A stretch of DNA of 64,000 nt from assembly GCA_038527485.1 (NCBI GenBank), contig JBCBFT010000002.1, forward strand, positions 1-64,000, in the 5' to 3' direction. Positions within the stretch are counted from its first letter, which is position 1. Every line of letters starts with the position of its first letter. A model generated the notes under the pieces. The model did no database searches, was not told where the DNA came from, and worked only from the letters and a program-made list of their open reading frames with translations. This DNA is from JALEFZ01 sp038527485. GTDB taxonomy: Bacteria > Bacteroidota > Bacteroidia > J057. The position numbers and the translations under genes are program-made. Below are positions 63,195-64,000 of the stretch, piece after piece.

Positions 63195-63992
63195 TTATTC
63201 AGAAGGTGTCTGCTCGCTCACAATGGCCGTTGTACTTGGACCATTTGTAGTCTCAGATCCAGCTACCTTTTCCTTGGGGAAAATCTGATATTTGAGGGTA
63301 TGCAGTATCTCTGTTGAATCCCCCCTTTCAAGTACCAAATGCATATCGAAGTGACCAGGAAGTGGATACACGTATTCTGTAGTTTCTCTTCGCACTTTGC
63401 GTTTGATCCCGTTACCAAAGTCTAGGACGAGCTGAAACGTAGGATCATAGTTCTCAATTGTGTAAGCGAGAGATTTACCCACGCGCTTTTCTCCTTTCAG
63501 GACTACTTGGAAGTCTGGGAGAACAGATGCCGATAAAGCTTCTTCTCCAGATTCGGACTCTGCCGCTGGATCTGCTTCTACTACTGGCTGTACAGAGACA
63601 TCCTCTTCGGCGACATAGTCGATAGACATGAGATCCAATCGATTGAGGAACTCATAGTAGTCTAAAACAGAAGTAATCGTATCTGTACCTAAAACAGGGT
63701 GAATGAGTACAAGGGGAGATGGACTATCCACGAAAAGCTGATTGACGCGCTCTGGCGTAAGGCTATTAGCAGCGAATCTACGGAGAGGCTTGGTATTGAT
63801 CGGAGCGGGTGTATCATCCGAGTAAAAGTAGATACCAGCTGCAACTCCCAAGACCAATACCAACACTACGCCTAACCACCGCCGAACCCTTTTTGCCTTT
63901 TCGTAGGCTTCCATCTGTGCCAGATAACTATCTAGCCTATCATATCTAGAACCAGGATGCTCCATAATCCCGTATTTTTCGACTTTATCCAT
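63195..63992 (-). CDS. Unrecognised single-pass membrane protein with PKD-like end
   Basis: 265 aa. No known family. A cytoplasmic N-terminus of ~38 residues (Arg/Lys-rich, 'YEKAKRVRRW'), one transmembrane helix near 40-57 (LGVVLVLVLGVAAGIYFY) and a periplasmic domain. An acidic linker around 130-150 ('EADPAAESESGEEA') is followed by a PKD-like segment at ~180-235 ('FQLVLDFGNGIKRKVRRETTEYVYPLPGHFDMHLVL'-type strands, Tyr-Pro-Leu-Pro-Gly). The ATG at 63992 lies at the window edge, so an upstream start or an operon partner beyond the window cannot be excluded. Confidence 0.6.
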   Translation of the reverse strand: MDKVEKYGIMEHPGSRYDRLDSYLAQMEAYEKAKRVRRWLGVVLVLVLGVAAGIYFYSDDTPAPINTKPLRRFAANSLTPERVNQLFVDSPSPLVLIHPVLGTDTITSVLDYYEFLNRLDLMSIDYVAEEDVSVQPVVEADPAAESESGEEALSASVLPDFQVVLKGEKRVGKSLAYTIENYDPTFQLVLDFGNGIKRKVRRETTEYVYPLPGHFDMHLVLERGDSTEILHTLKYQIFPKEKVAGSETTNGPSTTAIVSEQTPSE

Positions 63993-64000
63993 GTCAAAAG

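Overview
The window looks like chromosomal DNA of a member of the Bacteroidota, probably a free-living aerobe of the Cytophagales or Saprospiria type; the order cannot be fixed from sequence alone. The evidence is a type IX secretion cargo protein with a C-terminal sorting domain, a PorV-type outer-membrane protein, phylum-typical families (DUF4290, DUF2723, Porin_10-like, DUF3857, BatD-like), promoter -7 boxes of the TAnnTTTG type, and start codons with little Shine-Dalgarno signal. There is no rRNA or tRNA gene, no CRISPR array, no insertion sequence and no prophage. About 50 genes are called, most of them housekeeping.

Layout. 1-6.4 kb: end of a HAD phosphatase gene, a T9SS cargo protein, and a two-gene Fe-S electron-transfer unit (CCG-domain protein and membrane ferredoxin) split by three small paralogous secreted proteins. 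6.6-8.8 kb: an AT-rich ATPase-HNH pair resembling the Septu anti-phage system, whose start region is a perfect 14-bp triplication. 9-14.8 kb: DUF72, biotin carrier, RND exporter, OmpA-like lipoprotein, M42 peptidase. 15-25.3 kb: purine nucleoside phosphorylase, porin, RsmE, PckA, heme oxygenase, response regulator, PorV, thioesterase, ThyA. 25.5-33.5 kb: DUF58/BatD pair, membrane-anchored MutS homologue overlapping a GT39 gene, an Omp85 protein, RlmB. 33.5-43.8 kb: DUF2723 protein, thioredoxin, MurA (with Asp at the usual Cys position), Fic protein, DUF4290, UvrD/PcrA. 44-48.8 kb: a candidate 31-aa small gene with its own terminator, MORN-repeat protein, large DsbD, NnrU-like protein. 48.8-53.1 kb: a tight operon of a serine-less alpha/beta hydrolase, a PEP-utilising phosphotransferase related to rifampicin phosphotransferase, and a DUF2064 nucleotidyl/glycosyltransferase, with a second hydrolase upstream. 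53.3-57.9 kb: two GT2 glycosyltransferases and a DUF3857 protein. 58-64 kb: superoxide dismutase, a fused prenyl-alcohol-kinase/DUF92 protein, CysQ, TrxB, FKBP isomerase and an unrecognised membrane protein.

How the genes relate: several encode envelope and secretion functions (T9SS cargo, PorV, Omp85, porin, OmpA, DUF2723, GT39, GT2s), several handle redox and oxidative stress (SOD, TrxB, DsbD, thioredoxin, Fe-S unit), and others are basic metabolism or RNA modification. The accessory-looking parts are the ATPase-HNH pair, the three secreted paralogues, the Fic gene placed between murA and DUF4290, the hydrolase/PEP-transferase operon and the tiny gene upstream of uvrD. All database-dependent statements are family recognition by eye; nothing was searched.
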